A stretch of DNA of 64,000 nucleotides from Pseudobutyrivibrio sp. Lineage in GTDB: Bacteria > Bacillota > Clostridia > Lachnospirales > Lachnospiraceae. Of this stretch, positions 61,856-64,000 are shown piece by piece. The stretch lies in the NCBI GenBank assembly GCA_017557435.1, contig JAFYYR010000013.1, positions 18,736 through 82,735 on the forward strand. The letters are read 5' to 3'. Made by a program: the position numbers and the translations under genes. Under the pieces are notes generated by a model. That model was given only the letters and a program-made list of their open reading frames with translations, did no database searches and had not been told where the DNA came from. Positions within the stretch are counted from its first letter, which is position 1, and each line of letters begins with the position of its first letter.

Positions 61856-62062
61856 TAATGAGCAAATGATTGGCCGTCAGGATGAACTGGCGGCTTTTGA
61901 TTTGCCCATTACTTCCAAAATCTGAGCGCGAGATTTTGGAATATAAAGAAATTTCAAAGACTCCATTAAGGGCAAAGATGGAGAATTTGAGATTTCTTTG
62001 CGGGGTCTGGGGCGGTTAACCCCAGCCCAGTTATATGTTCGCTAGCGACATATTGTACTGGG
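61856..62062 (+). other. Cluster of consecutive hairpins, candidate oriT/leader
   Basis: The 636-bp gap before the relaxase holds several strong hairpins in a row. These are GCAAAT/ATTTGC enclosing GCCGTCAG/CTGGCGGC (61862-61905), TTCCAAAATCT/AGATTTTGGAA (61913-61941), AAAGAAATTTCAAA with TTTGAGATTTCTTT (61945-61999), CTGGGG/CCCCAG (62007-62025) and CCCAGT/ACTGGG with an inner ATATGT/ACATAT (62026-62062). Such structure next to a relaxase is typical of transfer origins, but the nick site cannot be located by eye. Confidence 0.55.
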
Positions 62063-62162
62063 TATTCTTTGTCACACATAGCCCACTCAGGCTTTGAAGA
62101 CGGTGTTACCCCGCGGCCCTAAAAACATAAAAAAGATTTTCTAACAAAGGAGGAAAAACGTT

Positions 62163-63446
62163 ATGAGAGCATCAAGGCATAATGGAAGAGCTGGGAAAAA
62201 TGGTTCTTATAATCCAAAGCATAATGATAGAGAGTTTAACGTAGATTTGTCAGAAGACATTAATGAAGAAATGACACCCTACAATGTTTATTGGAATTGT
62301 ATAGACAGGATTCCTGTAAGGCATATGGATAGAGATGAACACTGGCATTCATTTACTGAAGTTGAGAAAGGCTTCTATGCATTACTTTATAAGGATTACC
62401 TGGAAGGTCAAAATGCTAGACACATAGCAAGTCGACATAAGGAAAGATGCAGAACAATGGATGATCTGAGAACAAACAAAATGACTTGTCCAGAGGAAAC
62501 GGTTTATCAGATTGGTAACATTGATGGCACTGTTGATTATGGAGTTTTGCTGGAAGTTGCAGCAGAGTTTTTCAACACTATTCAGGAAAGATATGGAGAA
62601 CATGTTCACATTTTGAACTGGTCTCTTCATCTCGATGAGACCACGCCCCACATCCATGAACGTCATGTTTTTGATGTTATAAACAAGTACGGAGAAAGAC
62701 AGCCTAAGCAGGAGCAGGCATTAAAGGAAATGGGATTTGAATTACCTGATCCAAACAAGAAGCAGGGAAAGTTCAATAACAGAAAAATGTCATTTGATGC
62801 TGAATGCAGAAAGCTGTTCCTTGAAATCTGTCATAAGCACGGCCTACAGATTGAGGAAGAACCTATCTATGGTGGTAAGCAGTATCTTGAGAAGAAAGAA
62901 TTCATTATTGAGAAGCTTAATGCAAATTATAAAGAGCTTCAGGAGAAGTTTCAGAAAATGGATGCTATGTATAGTGAAGCTATTGCAGAAAATGAGAAGC
63001 TCACAGCTATCAATGAAAAGCTTGAAGTTAAAATTGAAGATATGGAAAGCCTGGTAAAGGAAGTATCTGAGATAGCATACGATAAGGCTTGTGAGACTAT
63101 AGTAGATGAAATCGTTGACCGAGTTCGAACTGAGGACAATGATGAAATTGAGAAATATAAACGCTGGATATCCTCAGAAAAATGTAAAGCACCAAGTAAG
63201 GTTAAGCCATTAATCATAAAGCATCTTGATGGCGTAAATGATTTGCTTACAAGGGTGAGGGATAGAGTGATAGATAAGATTAAGACTTCTCTTAAATCAA
63301 TAGAAAAGAAGACAGAACTAACTAATCAGGTCGTTGATGCCGCTCGTCCTAGCATAGTCGAAAGACTTAAAAAGAGACAGGCAGAAATTGATTCAATCGA
63401 GAGGAAGACTTCAAAAAGAAATATCAGAGAGGAGGAAATCCGATGA
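62163..63446 (+). CDS. Pre/Mob (MobV-like) relaxase
   Basis: The 427-residue relaxase has the metal-binding motif HLDETTPHIH at about residues 156-165, the HxDExxPHxH signature of plasmid mobilisation/recombination proteins. The N-terminal SRHNGR motif is also family-like. The C-terminal half is a long coiled coil. It would nick oriT, which should lie just upstream, and lead the DNA strand during transfer. Its stop overlaps the CHC2 gene start (ATGA). Confidence 0.9.
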   Translation: MRASRHNGRAGKNGSYNPKHNDREFNVDLSEDINEEMTPYNVYWNCIDRIPVRHMDRDEHWHSFTEVEKGFYALLYKDYLEGQNARHIASRHKERCRTMDDLRTNKMTCPEETVYQIGNIDGTVDYGVLLEVAAEFFNTIQERYGEHVHILNWSLHLDETTPHIHERHVFDVINKYGERQPKQEQALKEMGFELPDPNKKQGKFNNRKMSFDAECRKLFLEICHKHGLQIEEEPIYGGKQYLEKKEFIIEKLNANYKELQEKFQKMDAMYSEAIAENEKLTAINEKLEVKIEDMESLVKEVSEIAYDKACETIVDEIVDRVRTEDNDEIEKYKRWISSEKCKAPSKVKPLIIKHLDGVNDLLTRVRDRVIDKIKTSLKSIEKKTELTNQVVDAARPSIVERLKKRQAEIDSIERKTSKRNIREEEIR

Positions 63447-64000
63447 GCGTATTTGAATTAGTAAAAGCAAATGTAACTGCTTATGATGTGGCAGTGGCTG
63501 AGGGATTTAATCCAACTAGAAACAAACTGATATGTTGCCCTTTCCATAATGACAAGCATCCAAGCATGAAGGTAGATAAAAGATTTTATTGTTTCTCCTG
63601 CGGTGAAAAAGGAGATGTTATTGACTTCGAAGGAAAGCTTTATGGTTTGTCTTCGAAGGATGCAGCAGAAAAGATTGTTTCAGATTTTGGGTTATCCAGT
63701 GAGGATGATTCAAAAGTAAGGGAATATAAAAGACAGAAAAGTGAACAACAAGTTTTTGCAGAGAAGAAAAGAAATCTGGTGCAATCACTTTCGACTTTAA
63801 TGGATAAGCTCTATCAGCTAAAAATTTCATATAGACCAACAGAGGAACAGGATTCTACATGGAGTCCTGTTTTTTCTTTTGCAGTAAACAAGTATGAATA
63901 CATTGCTTATCTATATGACTATGTGACGTTCGAAGCTACAGATTCGGAACTTAAAAATGAACTAGAAGAATTATTACAGGAGGTTGAAAAAATTGAACGA
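63443..64000 (+). CDS. CHC2 zinc-finger (primase-like) protein, partial
   Basis: The gene runs off the window; 186 residues are visible. The zinc finger has C32-P-F-H35 and C50-F-S-C53 (CPFHNDKHPS, FYCFSCG), followed by GDVIDF, as in DnaG-type primases and mobile-element CHC2 proteins. The part after residue 75 is helical and not typical of DnaG. It is translationally coupled to the relaxase and may prime or load at the transferred strand. Confidence 0.88.
   Translation, partial: MSVFELVKANVTAYDVAVAEGFNPTRNKLICCPFHNDKHPSMKVDKRFYCFSCGEKGDVIDFEGKLYGLSSKDAAEKIVSDFGLSSEDDSKVREYKRQKSEQQVFAEKKRNLVQSLSTLMDKLYQLKISYRPTEEQDSTWSPVFSFAVNKYEYIAYLYDYVTFEATDSELKNELEELLQEVEKIER

Larger units (their letters stand above)
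54280..64000. mobile_element. Left part of an integrated conjugative/mobilizable element in rlmD
   Basis: The left boundary is placed near the junction between the RlmD core and its extra tail (about 54,280), where base composition also drops. To the right lie a two-component system, a five-gene operon of unknown proteins, an XRE repressor, a hairpin-rich region, a Pre/Mob relaxase and a CHC2 protein. rlmD (rumA) is a known integration site for ICEs carrying serine recombinases in streptococci and clostridia. The recombinase and right end are not in the window. Exact att site not determined. Confidence 0.75.

Noticed and set aside
1-64000. tRNA, rRNA, CRISPR arrays, group II introns, known riboswitches
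   Set aside because: No cloverleaf, repeat-spacer array, reverse transcriptase or recognisable riboswitch core was found by eye. A tRNAscan/Infernal run would be decisive.

Overview
The window looks like chromosome from a low-GC, Gram-positive member of the Lachnospiraceae, most like the Butyrivibrio/Pseudobutyrivibrio/Roseburia group. This is inferred from AT-rich third positions, strong AGGAGG-type ribosome sites, Veg, long-form HPF, YhaM, YhaN/YhaO, NiaR and the style of the last 10 kb. No sequence search was possible, so the taxon is an inference. No rRNA, tRNA, CRISPR array or recognised insertion sequence was found.

Layout. 0-6.7 kb: a Nudix/NrtR-like protein, NAD synthetase, an unknown protein, type I asparaginase, an AlaX-type editing protein, a YARHG membrane protein, an acyltransferase and a TSCPD protein. 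7.4-11.1 kb: nadA-nadB-nadC-niaR, the de novo NAD pathway with its niacin-responsive repressor. 11.3-19.2 kb: uracil-DNA glycosylase, a hybrid histidine kinase with an output-less double-receiver protein, and the YhaO/YhaN nuclease-ATPase pair. 19.8-24.8 kb: a zinc-ribbon protein, a MurD-MurL pair (an alternative route to D-glutamate in peptidoglycan), a WYL regulator and an SDR enzyme. 24.9-34.4 kb: HPF, an XRE regulator, Ddl-MurF, a MoxR-DUF58-transglutaminase operon, PlsC and Veg. 34.8-43.2 kb: an NlpC/P60 hydrolase, a SurA-like lipid-side protein, Map, an RsuA-type pseudouridine synthase and a complete branched-chain amino-acid ABC transporter. 43.3-54.3 kb: a cytidylate-kinase-like protein, MutS2, a large cyclic-nucleotide-binding-domain protein, a PadR-controlled membrane operon, YhaM and RlmD.

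About 54.3 kb to the right edge appears to be the left part of an integrated conjugative or mobilizable element inserted in the 3' end of rlmD. It carries a LytTR/GHKL two-component system, an operon of five FlxA/FliD-like or unknown proteins, an XRE repressor with palindromic operators, a hairpin-rich presumed oriT, a Pre/Mob relaxase and a CHC2 zinc-finger protein that runs off the window. Two promoters in this element carry matching 21-bp-phased direct repeats, so the two-component system probably controls both its own operon and the five-gene operon.

The most unusual content is non-coding. Three giant imperfect inverted repeats of about 0.6-0.7 kb (6678-7375, 19176-19818, 46639-47242) share a branched 65-67 nt apex and several conserved internal motifs. 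Their arms differ in sequence between copies yet stay complementary, including clear compensatory changes. Each starts within about 10 nt of the stop codon of the gene upstream in its own orientation. A second, smaller structured repeat family occurs three times (11099-11253, 23911-23995, and 39514-39660 on the minus strand), with conserved single-base bulges and swapped base pairs. A third folded repeat with 17-bp perfect ends lies at 34501-34694. I do not recognise any of these as a characterised RNA or mobile-element family.
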